Positions 1 to 5,550 of a stretch of 5,902 nucleotides of DNA are shown piece after piece (the first letter of the stretch is position 1; every line of letters starts with the position of its first letter). The position numbers were made by a program, and so were the translations under genes. The DNA is taken from the NCBI GenBank assembly GCA_018970625.1, contig JAGWVZ010000248.1, positions 1 through 5,902 on the forward strand, written 5' to 3'. The notes below the pieces were generated by a model, which had not been told where the DNA came from, did no database searches, and saw only the letters and a program-made list of their open reading frames with translations. The DNA is from Myxococcales bacterium (lineage in GTDB: Bacteria; Myxococcota; Bradymonadia; REDH01).

Positions 1-344
1 TGAGCGAGCGACCGTATTATGAAGTGCACCTGTTCGTGTGCATGAACGAACGGGCAGCCGACCACCCGCGCGGTTGCTGTGGAGAATCTCGCGGAGGCGC
101 GATCCGCGAGCAATTCGCGAAGATGATGCGTCGCCATGGCGTGGGAACGTTCCGGGCGAACAAGGCCGGCTGCCTGGACCGCTGCGAGCTGGGTCCGGTG
201 GTCGTCGTGTACCCGGAAGGCATCTGGTACCGAATCGAAGACCCCGCGGTGGACGTCGAAGAGATCGTGGTGTCCCACTTCCGGGACGGGAAGCTGGTAG
301 ACCGTCTGCGGCTTCCAGGGCGTACGACTGAGCCCGCCGCATAG
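1..344 (+). CDS. Thioredoxin-like [2Fe-2S] ferredoxin (5' end cut by one base)
   Basis: Small iron-sulfur protein of the thioredoxin-like [2Fe-2S] ferredoxin family (Azotobacter FeSII/Aquifex Fd4 type), expected to be a soluble electron carrier; its partner is not known here. The reading frame is open from the first bases and reads SERPYYEVHLFVCMNER. The window begins with TG in this frame, so the true start is very probably ATG (or GTG) with its first base just outside the window, giving about 114 residues. Cluster ligands fit the family: Cys in FVCMNE, the CC pair in RGCCGES about 11 residues later, then the CxxxC motif in GCLDRCELGP. The downstream VVVYPEGIWYRI strand is also typical. An internal GTG at position 24 gives a shorter ORF but would lose the conserved N-terminal PYYEVHLF strand start. 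The gene converges on the decarboxylase with a 68-base gap. Family assignment is firm; physiological role is not. Confidence 0.93.
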   Translation, partial: SERPYYEVHLFVCMNERAADHPRGCCGESRGGAIREQFAKMMRRHGVGTFRANKAGCLDRCELGPVVVVYPEGIWYRIEDPAVDVEEIVVSHFRDGKLVDRLRLPGRTTEPAA

Positions 345-362
345 CCAGCGATGCGAGACGAA

Positions 363-390
363 CGGGGCTGCCACGACGGCTGTACCCCCG
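363..390. terminator. Possible bidirectional hairpin between convergent genes
   Basis: CGGGG (363-367) can pair with CCCCG (386-390), with an inner GCC/GGC pairing (370-372 with 378-380). It sits between the ends of two convergent genes, where a shared terminator would be expected. There is no T-tract on either side, so intrinsic termination is doubtful. Confidence 0.28.
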
Positions 391-412
391 GTTCAGCCGA
401 TACCCGACGGAG

Positions 413-1672
413 TCAGTCCAGCAACAGCTCGCGAGCCGTCTCTCGCATGCAGTGATTGCTGGACATGGAGCTGCCGTAGCCACCTGCGTTCAGCATGACC
501 ACGATATCGCCTTCCTGAAGAGTGGCGGGCAAATGCGCGCTTTCATGGAAGTTGTCGATGACTTCGTTGATGTTGCCGACCACCATGTGGGTGGGCTGCG
601 ACGGAGCCGATGGCCCGCGCGTAGCGTGCGTCAGCTCTTGGACAAAACCGTAGTGAGCGGCCTGTGGATTGGAGTTGAAGCCGACGTTCAGTCCCACGAA
701 GACAACGCCGCCTTTCTCTTCGACCTGAGTGACTTTGGCGCACATAATGGCCGTGTCGTTGACGATATAATCGCCCGGCTCGCAGCACACTTCGACGTGA
801 GCACCGAGACGGCGACGCACCACCTGCGAAATTGCGCGGGCGTACAGGTCCAGATCGACAGGCTGGTCTTCAGCCGAGTGCGCGACGCCGATACCACCGC
901 CGACGTTGACGTACACCACCTCGTCGAGCTGCTCGGCGAAGTCAGCGAGACGCTCGACAGCGCGCAGAAACGTCACCATGCCACGTGCAAGCCAGCCAGA
1001 GCCGACATGCATATGCAGGCCCTGCACCTTCAGTCCGTAGCTGCGAGCCACTTCGAGTGCTTCTTCGAAGCGGTCGGCATAGATGCCAAACTTGCTGGGG
1101 CGCGCCCCTGCGTAGGTGAGCTGGGTCGACAGACCCACACCGATCTGTGGGTTCACGCGGATACCAATGGAGCGACCGGGGAACAGCCGGCCGACCTTGT
1201 GCATCATGCTGATGGAATCGACGTTGATGCGAATGGGCAGGTGACCGATCGCGCTGACGTCTTCCTCGCTGACCGATGAGCCGGTGAACGAGATCTTCTC
1301 GGGCGCAAAGCCACTGGCGAGGGCCAGTTTGACCTCGTTCGGCGAGCAGCAGTCGATGCCGCACATGCCAGAGGAGCGGATGGTCGCCAGCAGCGGGGCG
1401 AATCGATTGGACTTCACCGCGAAGTACAGCTGGTGCTTCTGACCGACACGGGCAAAGGCACCAGTCACTCGCCCGATATTCTCGAGGACGCGTTCGCGGT
1501 CGTACAAGGTGACCGGCGCTCCATGCTCAGCGACGAGGTCAGCGACCCGGTGACCGGCGAAGTACAGGTCATCGCCTTCGTAACGAAGTCGGTCCCGGGT
1601 CCACCAGGGCTGAGATGCGACGGGGACTTCGAGGAGTTCACCTCGATAGCCATCCAAAAAGGTCTGAATCAC
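413..1672 (-). CDS. Fold-type III PLP-dependent amino-acid decarboxylase (LysA/ODC superfamily), atypical active site
   Basis: Cytosolic PLP enzyme of the alanine-racemase-fold decarboxylases (diaminopimelate, ornithine, arginine and carboxynorspermidine decarboxylases). Numbering from the GTG start gives 419 residues. The PLP lysine is K87 in YFAVKSN, followed by the IDCCSPNEV segment (about 105-114), IRVNP (171-175), HMHVGSG (220-226), the glycine loop GGGIG (258-262), CEPGDY (297-302) and the C-terminal GGYGSSMSSN with the expected Tyr399. The conserved CES/CD motif supplied by the partner subunit is instead GNINE (366-370): Asn replaces the catalytic Cys while Glu is retained. Substrate is therefore not assigned; calling it LysA would be unsafe. 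Start choice is uncertain: GTG at 1672 has a GGTGA four bases upstream, while the frame stays open to a TTG at 1729 (438 residues) whose preceding G-run is too close to be a good ribosome site. It has its own upstream non-coding region and is not obviously in an operon. Confidence 0.88.
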   Translation of the reverse strand: MIQTFLDGYRGELLEVPVASQPWWTRDRLRYEGDDLYFAGHRVADLVAEHGAPVTLYDRERVLENIGRVTGAFARVGQKHQLYFAVKSNRFAPLLATIRSSGMCGIDCCSPNEVKLALASGFAPEKISFTGSSVSEEDVSAIGHLPIRINVDSISMMHKVGRLFPGRSIGIRVNPQIGVGLSTQLTYAGARPSKFGIYADRFEEALEVARSYGLKVQGLHMHVGSGWLARGMVTFLRAVERLADFAEQLDEVVYVNVGGGIGVAHSAEDQPVDLDLYARAISQVVRRRLGAHVEVCCEPGDYIVNDTAIMCAKVTQVEEKGGVVFVGLNVGFNSNPQAAHYGFVQELTHATRGPSAPSQPTHMVVGNINEVIDNFHESAHLPATLQEGDIVVMLNAGGYGSSMSSNHCMRETARELLLD

Positions 1673-1721
1673 GGCGTCACCATCCCGGCTGTTTCCAGCC
1701 AAAAGGTCGCCGGTGCTCGAC

Positions 1722-1767
1722 CTCCCCAAGCCCCCCGATGCTTTTCAGGGGTTTACGCTCAGGGGAG
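1722..1767 (-). promoter_or_regulatory. Nested inverted repeat just before the decarboxylase start
   Basis: On the transcribed strand CTCCCC (1767-1762) can pair with GGGGAG (1727-1722). Inside it, CCCC (1751-1748) can pair with GGGG (1736-1733) around an 11-base loop. The GGGGAGG that would be masked looks like a Shine-Dalgarno core but has no start codon at the usual distance, so sequestering of translation is only a possibility. Confidence 0.35.
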
Positions 1768-1802
1768 CGCTGTTCCGGACAGTAAAACCACAAACACCAA
1801 CC

Positions 1803-1817
1803 GGAACTTTCGGTTCC
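1803..1817 (-). repeat. Short hairpin GGAAC/GTTCC in the leader
   Basis: A perfect 5-bp inverted repeat (1803-1807 with 1813-1817) around a 5-base loop. Flanking bases allow an alternative AACCG/CGGTT pairing that shares the same bases, so two mutually exclusive folds are possible. It has no T-tract. Meaning unknown. Confidence 0.35.
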
Positions 1818-1869
1818 TTCGGTCCAAGGAACACCCAACGAGGCGCGTCGGGCAGGAGGGAGCGTCCTT

Positions 1870-1937
1870 GTAGGGCCTTTGCCCGTGGCGTGCAACGATT
1901 TTTGCATCTCCCATCCACAAAAAACGCTCGGCCCTAC
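1870..1937 (-). promoter_or_regulatory. 8-bp inverted repeat enclosing smaller hairpins
   Basis: GTAGGGCC (1870-1877) and GGCCCTAC (1930-1937) are perfect reverse complements 52 bases apart. Within them TGCAA (1891-1895) pairs with TTGCA (1902-1906), and GTGG (1885-1888) with CCAC (1915-1918), giving a nested stem arrangement as seen in structured RNAs. It does not match a riboswitch class that I recognise. An 8-bp repeat could also arise by chance in GC-rich DNA, so a folded RNA is a hypothesis. Confidence 0.35.
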
Positions 1938-2030
1938 GCAGACTTGCGCTCCTTTCCCGGCGTCCTGTCCGACTCGGTTTCTGCAGCCCCAACGTCCCGT
2001 TTTTCCTTCAGTTCACACACGCCATCGGGT

Positions 2031-2062
2031 GCGTGACATCGCTGACGCGAACCGATTCACGC
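2031..2062 (-). terminator. Strong hairpin directly after the V4R-like gene
   Basis: GCGTGA (2031-2036) pairs with TCACGC (2057-2062), and ATCG (2038-2041) with CGAT (2053-2056), giving a 10-bp stem with one bulged base and an 11-base loop. It begins two bases beyond the stop codon of the last gene of the three-gene operon, as expected for a terminator or a 3'-end stabiliser. The downstream side on the minus strand (ACCCGATGG) lacks a T-run, so it is not a classical intrinsic terminator. Confidence 0.5.
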
Positions 2063-2064
2063 CC

Positions 2065-3324
2065 TCAGGAGGCTTCCACCGGCACATAACCGCCGATGCA
2101 GAACGACCGTTTGGCGATCACCTCCGTGAAGGACGATCCGGTCGACACGCACGTAATCACCTCGGGCGTGAAGGGGGACGGCGTCAACAGGACCTGCGTC
2201 CGCGGCTGCGAATGCACCTCGTCACCGCGTCGCAACAGTGCCATCAGGTCGGCCACCGCCTGCGTCGCACCCAGAAGATTCAGACAGCAGGCCGTTCGTT
2301 GAACGCCGGCGCGCTTCAGACACCACAGCGCGTCCAGCGTGCCCGGTGACTCGGCACGAATCCCGCCGTCCCCAATCTCGGTGAAGCGGACCCTGCCCAG
2401 CCCCAGTAACGCCATTAGATCGGAGGCCAGCCGAAGTGCGTCCGAAGGCTCCCCGGTAAACCCGCCCCCCTGCTGGGTCCATGCAGGCCACAGCTCGTAT
2501 AGCCAGGCGCTGAAACCAAGGCGCCACGACTCCACCAGCGCTGCATCCAGCAGCGCACCCAGCTCTGCCGATGCCGAGAAGGCTGCCATGCGCGATGTCA
2601 GTATCGTCTCCAGATGGTATCCCGCCAACGTCAGGTGCATGGGCAAGCCCAGACCCGTTCGCAACCCTTCGGCCTGTGCGGTCAGCTCAACCAGCCGAGC
2701 GGCGGTCTGCTCCACCCACGGTGACACCAGGGGTCCCGACCACTCCGGAGGCAGAATCAGCGAGCCCCGGACGACCTCCCGGGGTTCAGCGCCATCTCCT
2801 TTGCCCAGTTCAAACCAGACTGGACCGTCCGGACCGGATGCACCACCGCCCTGACGGACCTCAACCGAGTTGGCGGGCCTTGCCAGCGCAAGCTCGATTG
2901 CAGCGGCCAACCAGCCCGCTGACATGGCCTCGAGCGACGAGCTCACCGCACCCATCGGCTGGGGACCATGAATCCGATGAACCGACGAAAAAAGACCTTC
3001 ACCCACGCCACGGCGACGGCCGTCGATCGTCTCCAGCCGCAGCCGGCCACAACCAAAGGCACGGAACAGGCTCATCGCCCAGGGGAACATGGGCGCGCCG
3101 TTTTCCACGCCCATCGATAAGCCGGTGCTTGCCACCAACTCGCGCGCCGCGTCTCGCGCCGCTGACATGCGAAGCGACGCAGACTGTTTTTCGCCCAGCA
3201 GGTCGCAGATCGCCTGCTCCACGTACAGGTGCGTGCGACAGTCCAGCAACAGACATGGGTAACCTCCCACCGTGATCAGGCCATCGCGGTGATGCCACTG
3301 AAGCAGTCGACTCAATTCCGCCAC
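2065..3324 (-). CDS. Tandem V4R-like domain protein of unknown function, last gene of the ParA operon
   Basis: 419 residues, soluble, no signal peptide or membrane segment. I see two related halves. The first (about 15-173) has GLITVGGYPCLLLD, a helical segment, MSLFRAFGCGRLRLETIDG (84-102), then SAGWLAAAIELAL and VEVRQGGG...VWFEL. The second (about 228-400) repeats the plan, with LMALLGLGRVRFTEIGDG (303-320) echoing the first. This order (helical half, GlGr-like strand, GW/GllaG helix, final strands) resembles V4R domains, small-molecule-binding or adaptor folds known from XylR-type regulators, TRAPP Bet3 relatives and archaeal proteins. The metal-linked cysteines of classical V4R domains are absent at the expected positions. 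No DNA-binding or enzymatic domain is visible. Start is GTG at 3324 with AGGAGG four bases upstream; it overlaps the preceding gene by 13 bases, indicating translational coupling. The V4R assignment is by eye and moderate; the function is unknown. Confidence 0.75.
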   Translation of the reverse strand: MAELSRLLQWHHRDGLITVGGYPCLLLDCRTHLYVEQAICDLLGEKQSASLRMSAARDAARELVASTGLSMGVENGAPMFPWAMSLFRAFGCGRLRLETIDGRRRGVGEGLFSSVHRIHGPQPMGAVSSSLEAMSAGWLAAAIELALARPANSVEVRQGGGASGPDGPVWFELGKGDGAEPREVVRGSLILPPEWSGPLVSPWVEQTAARLVELTAQAEGLRTGLGLPMHLTLAGYHLETILTSRMAAFSASAELGALLDAALVESWRLGFSAWLYELWPAWTQQGGGFTGEPSDALRLASDLMALLGLGRVRFTEIGDGGIRAESPGTLDALWCLKRAGVQRTACCLNLLGATQAVADLMALLRRGDEVHSQPRTQVLLTPSPFTPEVITCVSTGSSFTEVIAKRSFCIGGYVPVEAS

Positions 3325-4499
3325 GCATCCTCCTGCTCAAACACCTGCTCACTCTCTCCCGTTACCTCTGCCAGCGCCGCGCAAAGATGAGGCTGCGTCC
3401 AGGGCTCGTGCTGCCATACCCGCCAGGGCACCCGGGCAATCAGAGATGCCCGCAACAACGTGAACAGAGGGGGACGAGATAACCTGATCAGCAGCTGCTG
3501 ACCGGGCAGAGGAGCCGGCTCGGTCACCGCCGACACGATGGTCAGGGAATGGCCCTCCTCGAAAGGCGTATCCCAGACCTGGGCTCCGGATCCAGATGCG
3601 GGTGAAGGCGCCTGCACGTCGGACGAATCCTCGACCCCGGCGGCCGAACCGCCGGCTGCCGCGCCCCAGGGAAGCTCCGAGCGAACGTGGGGCGAATCGG
3701 CGAACGGCCCATCGGAGACCGCTACGGCCGACGTGTCCATGGAGTCAGACGCCACCCTCAACGCTGCGCTCGGCGTAGCCAGAAAAGCGCGGGTGCTAGC
3801 GTCTGAACCCAGACTGCTGGTCTCGTGCCACAGCGCCTGGTGAGGGGCGTCGAGCGGCACCTCATCATCGTCCATCACGATCGCGGGCAGCGGTGTATCG
3901 ACGACCTCTCCCGGAACGTTCGCAACCGCCTCCTCGGGTACTGATTCACCGGAAAGGTACTGCATCAACAGACGACGCACACGTTCATCGGTTTCGTCGG
4001 GCGCGCCAGCCGCCTGATTCTCGCTGGTCACACGCGTTCCCGCATCGGCCGATGGCAGGGGCGATTCCATTCCGGGTTCGGGCGATAGCGACTCTGTCTT
4101 CCATTCCGCTGGAGTGAAGGGGCCTTGATTCAGCGGGTTCCCAACCGTTGTAGACACGCCCGGTGACACAGGAGCAGCCGTAGAAGGCATCGACTCGGCG
4201 ACGGACCAGGTCTCGCCAGACTGGCGCCGGGGCTCGGGCTGAGCCTGCGCCGCTGAAGTCACCGCACTGGCGCCATATGCCTGTGCCGGCGGACCACCGA
4301 AAAGCAGCGCCGCACCTGTTCGAGACCCCGGATTCGGCGACGGGTCCGGCACTTCCTGTGCGTCGTCGTCCAGCAGCAGCGAACGGCGAACGACCGGCTC
4401 TGCGGTCTCGGGTGTCGCTGCCGCTTCATCGACGATTCCGGCGGCGACCGCCAGATCGCGTAGCTCCTCTGCATCAAACAAGGAACGAAAGCGACCCAT
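3312..4499 (-). CDS. Largely disordered acidic/Pro/Ser-rich protein between ParA and V4R-like genes
   Basis: 395 residues, not recognised as a known family. The N-terminus (1-25, MGRFRSLFDAEELRDLAVAA) predicts a short amphipathic helix. Residues about 26-330 are low-complexity, rich in Ala, Pro, Ser, Glu, Asp and Gly, and probably disordered, with one helical island at about 170-190 (DERVRRLLMQYLSG). A short acidic motif occurs twice: LLLDDDAQEVP (41-51) and IVMDDDEVPLD (207-217). The last 65 residues (LLIRLSRPPLFTLLR then VPWRVWQHEPW) are basic, hydrophobic and Trp-rich, and look folded. Such an order suggests a flexible adaptor with binding motifs at both ends. Start is ATG at 4499 with AGGAGA nine bases upstream (4509-4514); the frame stays open to 4571 but lies inside ParA there. 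It overlaps the ParA gene by 26 bases. Role as ParA partner is inferred from position only. Confidence 0.85.
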   Translation of the reverse strand: MGRFRSLFDAEELRDLAVAAGIVDEAAATPETAEPVVRRSLLLDDDAQEVPDPSPNPGSRTGAALLFGGPPAQAYGASAVTSAAQAQPEPRRQSGETWSVAESMPSTAAPVSPGVSTTVGNPLNQGPFTPAEWKTESLSPEPGMESPLPSADAGTRVTSENQAAGAPDETDERVRRLLMQYLSGESVPEEAVANVPGEVVDTPLPAIVMDDDEVPLDAPHQALWHETSSLGSDASTRAFLATPSAALRVASDSMDTSAVAVSDGPFADSPHVRSELPWGAAAGGSAAGVEDSSDVQAPSPASGSGAQVWDTPFEEGHSLTIVSAVTEPAPLPGQQLLIRLSRPPLFTLLRASLIARVPWRVWQHEPWTQPHLCAALAEVTGESEQVFEQEDAWRN

Positions 4500-5280
4500 C
4501 GTCTTCTGTCTCCTGACGAAGGTTGGCCTTCGTCTCGACTTCGGCGGCGAGCTGCTCAAAGGCGAGCGCAACGGCCGGAGTTTGCTGGGAAAGTAGCGCC
4601 ACTGGCAAGCCTGAGGCGCTCGCCTCCAGCACCTGCGCGTCGCGATGAATCATCGTGCGAAACACAGCGCCGCGAGGCAGCTCACCAAACGCCGACTCGG
4701 CGACAGCGCGCGAGGACGCATCATCGGGCTGAAACATCGTCAGCACGAACCCGAGAAACCGAACCCGGGAACCGTCTGACCGGAGCGATGCCACCATCTC
4801 GAGCATCTGAGGCGCTGAGCGCAGGGCAATGGGTTCAGCCTGAAGCGCCGAAATAATGAAGTCTGACGCTTCGAGCGCAGCCACGCTGCTGCCGCCGAAC
4901 CCTGCCGGCGTATCGAAGATCACGATGTCAAAGTGACCTGTTGCGTCCCGCACGATCTGCTGCCCGGTTCGATGCTCCACCAGCCACGATGCAAAGCCGT
5001 GCGTCTCGCGGATAGGCAGAAAACCGACCGGCAACAGGGCCAGGCGTTCCAGCCGGGTCCGCGTCAGACACGACTCCAGCCCACCCCCCTCGCGCAGGTA
5101 ATCGACAACCCCACGAAGAGCCTTCCGCGTCTTGCCGAGCGACAACCCAATCGCTCCCTGCGGGTCAAAATCGACCAACAACACCCGCCACTTTCGGCGA
5201 GCCAGCGCATAAGCAAGGTTCAACGAGAGCGTTGTTTTTCCAACGCCACCCTTCTGACTTGCAACCGTCGTGACCATCAT
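4474..5280 (-). CDS. ParA/MinD-family ATPase (Soj-like), first gene of the three-gene operon
   Basis: 268-residue P-loop ATPase of the ParA/MinD superfamily, which binds ATP as a sandwich dimer and usually positions DNA or protein cargo with a partner protein. The deviant Walker A motif is KGGVGKTT (10-17), with signature Lys10 and catalytic Lys15; Walker A' is VDFDPQG (36-42, Asp39), and Walker B is IVIFDTPAG (119-127, Asp123). The length fits small ParAs without a helix-turn-helix extension, so DNA-site-specific autoregulation through an N-terminal domain is unlikely. No C-terminal amphipathic membrane-targeting helix like MinD's is obvious; the C-tail is acidic. Start is one of two adjacent ATGs (5280 or 5277); the Walker A lies at the normal distance, and the frame further upstream (to 5493) has the wrong composition. 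The ribosome site is weak (GGTAG). A BcsQ/YhjQ-type ATPase of a cellulose operon is an alternative, but no cellulose gene is nearby. Specific cargo unknown. Confidence 0.92.
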   Translation of the reverse strand: MMVTTVASQKGGVGKTTLSLNLAYALARRKWRVLLVDFDPQGAIGLSLGKTRKALRGVVDYLREGGGLESCLTRTRLERLALLPVGFLPIRETHGFASWLVEHRTGQQIVRDATGHFDIVIFDTPAGFGGSSVAALEASDFIISALQAEPIALRSAPQMLEMVASLRSDGSRVRFLGFVLTMFQPDDASSRAVAESAFGELPRGAVFRTMIHRDAQVLEASASGLPVALLSQQTPAVALAFEQLAAEVETKANLRQETEDDGSLSFLV

Positions 5281-5336
5281 AAAATGCGCTACCGTGCAGA
5301 GTCGGACCGAACCCGAACGTTGCGACAAGAAAAGGC

Positions 5337-5342
5337 TGTCAA
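5337..5342 (-). promoter_or_regulatory. -35-like hexamer upstream of ParA
   Basis: The minus strand carries a perfect TTGACA here, 57 bases before the ParA start. At the usual 17-base spacing the -10 position reads CGTTCG, which is poor, so this is a candidate only and may need an activator. Confidence 0.25.
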
Positions 5343-5347
5343 ACCAG

Positions 5348-5362
5348 ACAGGATGTGCCTGT
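5348..5362. promoter_or_regulatory. Dyad ACAGG-N5-CCTGT beside the -35-like hexamer
   Basis: A perfect 5-bp inverted repeat with a 5-base spacer, six bases from the candidate -35. The placement fits an operator for the ParA operon, but five-base arms occur by chance. Confidence 0.25.
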
Positions 5363-5376
5363 GAATGACACAAGCG

Positions 5377-5388
5377 GCACCGCGGTGC
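5377..5388. promoter_or_regulatory. 12-bp perfect palindrome GCACCGCGGTGC upstream of ParA
   Basis: A fully self-complementary 12-mer about 97 bases before the ParA start. The core GCACCGCG recurs at 5440-5447, and TGCAACGGG overlaps its end and is repeated 13 bases further on (5386-5394 and 5399-5407). It could be an operator or a centromere-like site for the ParA system; neither is shown. Confidence 0.3.
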
Positions 5389-5531
5389 AACGGGGCGATG
5401 CAACGGGCAGGCGCAGTCACCCGATGCCCGCTTTGTCGTGCACCGCGTCACCCGAGTTGTTCGGGAGCAGCGGTTGTGCCATCGATACCCCACAACGTGT
5501 CACAGGCCCTCGGCGACCCGATGGCGTTCAC

Positions 5532-5547
5532 GGCCCGCGCCGGGGCC
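5532..5547 (-). terminator. GC-rich hairpin after asnS
   Basis: GGCCC (5532-5536) pairs with GGGCC (5543-5547) around a 6-base loop, three bases beyond the asnS stop codon. No T-tract follows on the minus strand, so it is a weak terminator candidate. Confidence 0.35.
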
Positions 5548-5550
5548 TCA

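Larger units (their letters stand above)
1673..2064 (-). other. Long non-coding region upstream of the decarboxylase, rich in inverted repeats
   Basis: This 392-base stretch lies between the end of the V4R-like gene and the decarboxylase start. I see no convincing gene in it: the open frames have no ribosome site or protein-like composition. It has several short T/A runs (TTTTT at about 1899-1903, an A-run at 1919-1924) unlike the surrounding coding DNA. It carries at least four potential hairpins, listed separately, and must hold the decarboxylase promoter, but no clear -35/-10 pair could be picked out on the minus strand. The part nearest the gene may be transcribed as a structured 5' leader. 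Confidence 0.6.
5281..5550 (-). other. Intergenic region between asnS and the ParA operon
   Basis: A 270-base gap with no convincing gene. It carries the palindrome, dyad and -35-like hexamer entered separately, a CCCGA/TCGGG hairpin at 5451-5465, and a GC hairpin just after asnS. Its length argues that the ParA operon has its own promoter rather than being read through from asnS. Confidence 0.6.

Noticed and set aside
452..1279. Long open frame (275 codons) on the + strand opposite the decarboxylase
   Set aside because: It is antisense to a gene with clear family motifs; the product is rich in His, Asp and Val with no recognisable domain, as expected for a mirror of high-GC coding DNA.
413..1729. 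Naming the decarboxylase lysA
   Set aside because: The catalytic Cys motif is altered and no lysine-pathway gene (such as dapF) is adjacent, so substrate cannot be inferred.
1759..1992. Small open frame (77 codons) on the minus strand in the leader region
   Set aside because: Arg-rich, no ribosome site, and it overlaps the inverted repeats; most likely chance.
2571..3275. Open frame of 234 codons on the + strand opposite the V4R-like gene
   Set aside because: Very Pro/Arg/Ser-rich translation, no ribosome site, and it lies opposite a coupled operon gene.
4500..4571. N-terminal extension of the disordered protein by 24 residues
   Set aside because: It lies inside the ParA gene, and a good AGGAGA site nine bases before the ATG at 4499 supports the shorter start.
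5337..5362. LexA-type operator near ParA
   Set aside because: The dyad is ACAGG...CCTGT, the opposite orientation to CTGT-N8-ACAG, with a different spacing.
5281..5493. N-terminal extension of ParA by 71 residues
   Set aside because: The extension is rich in Cys and Arg, unlike ParA proteins, and the Walker A motif sits at the normal distance from the ATG at 5280. The stretch contains palindromes and a -35-like box.
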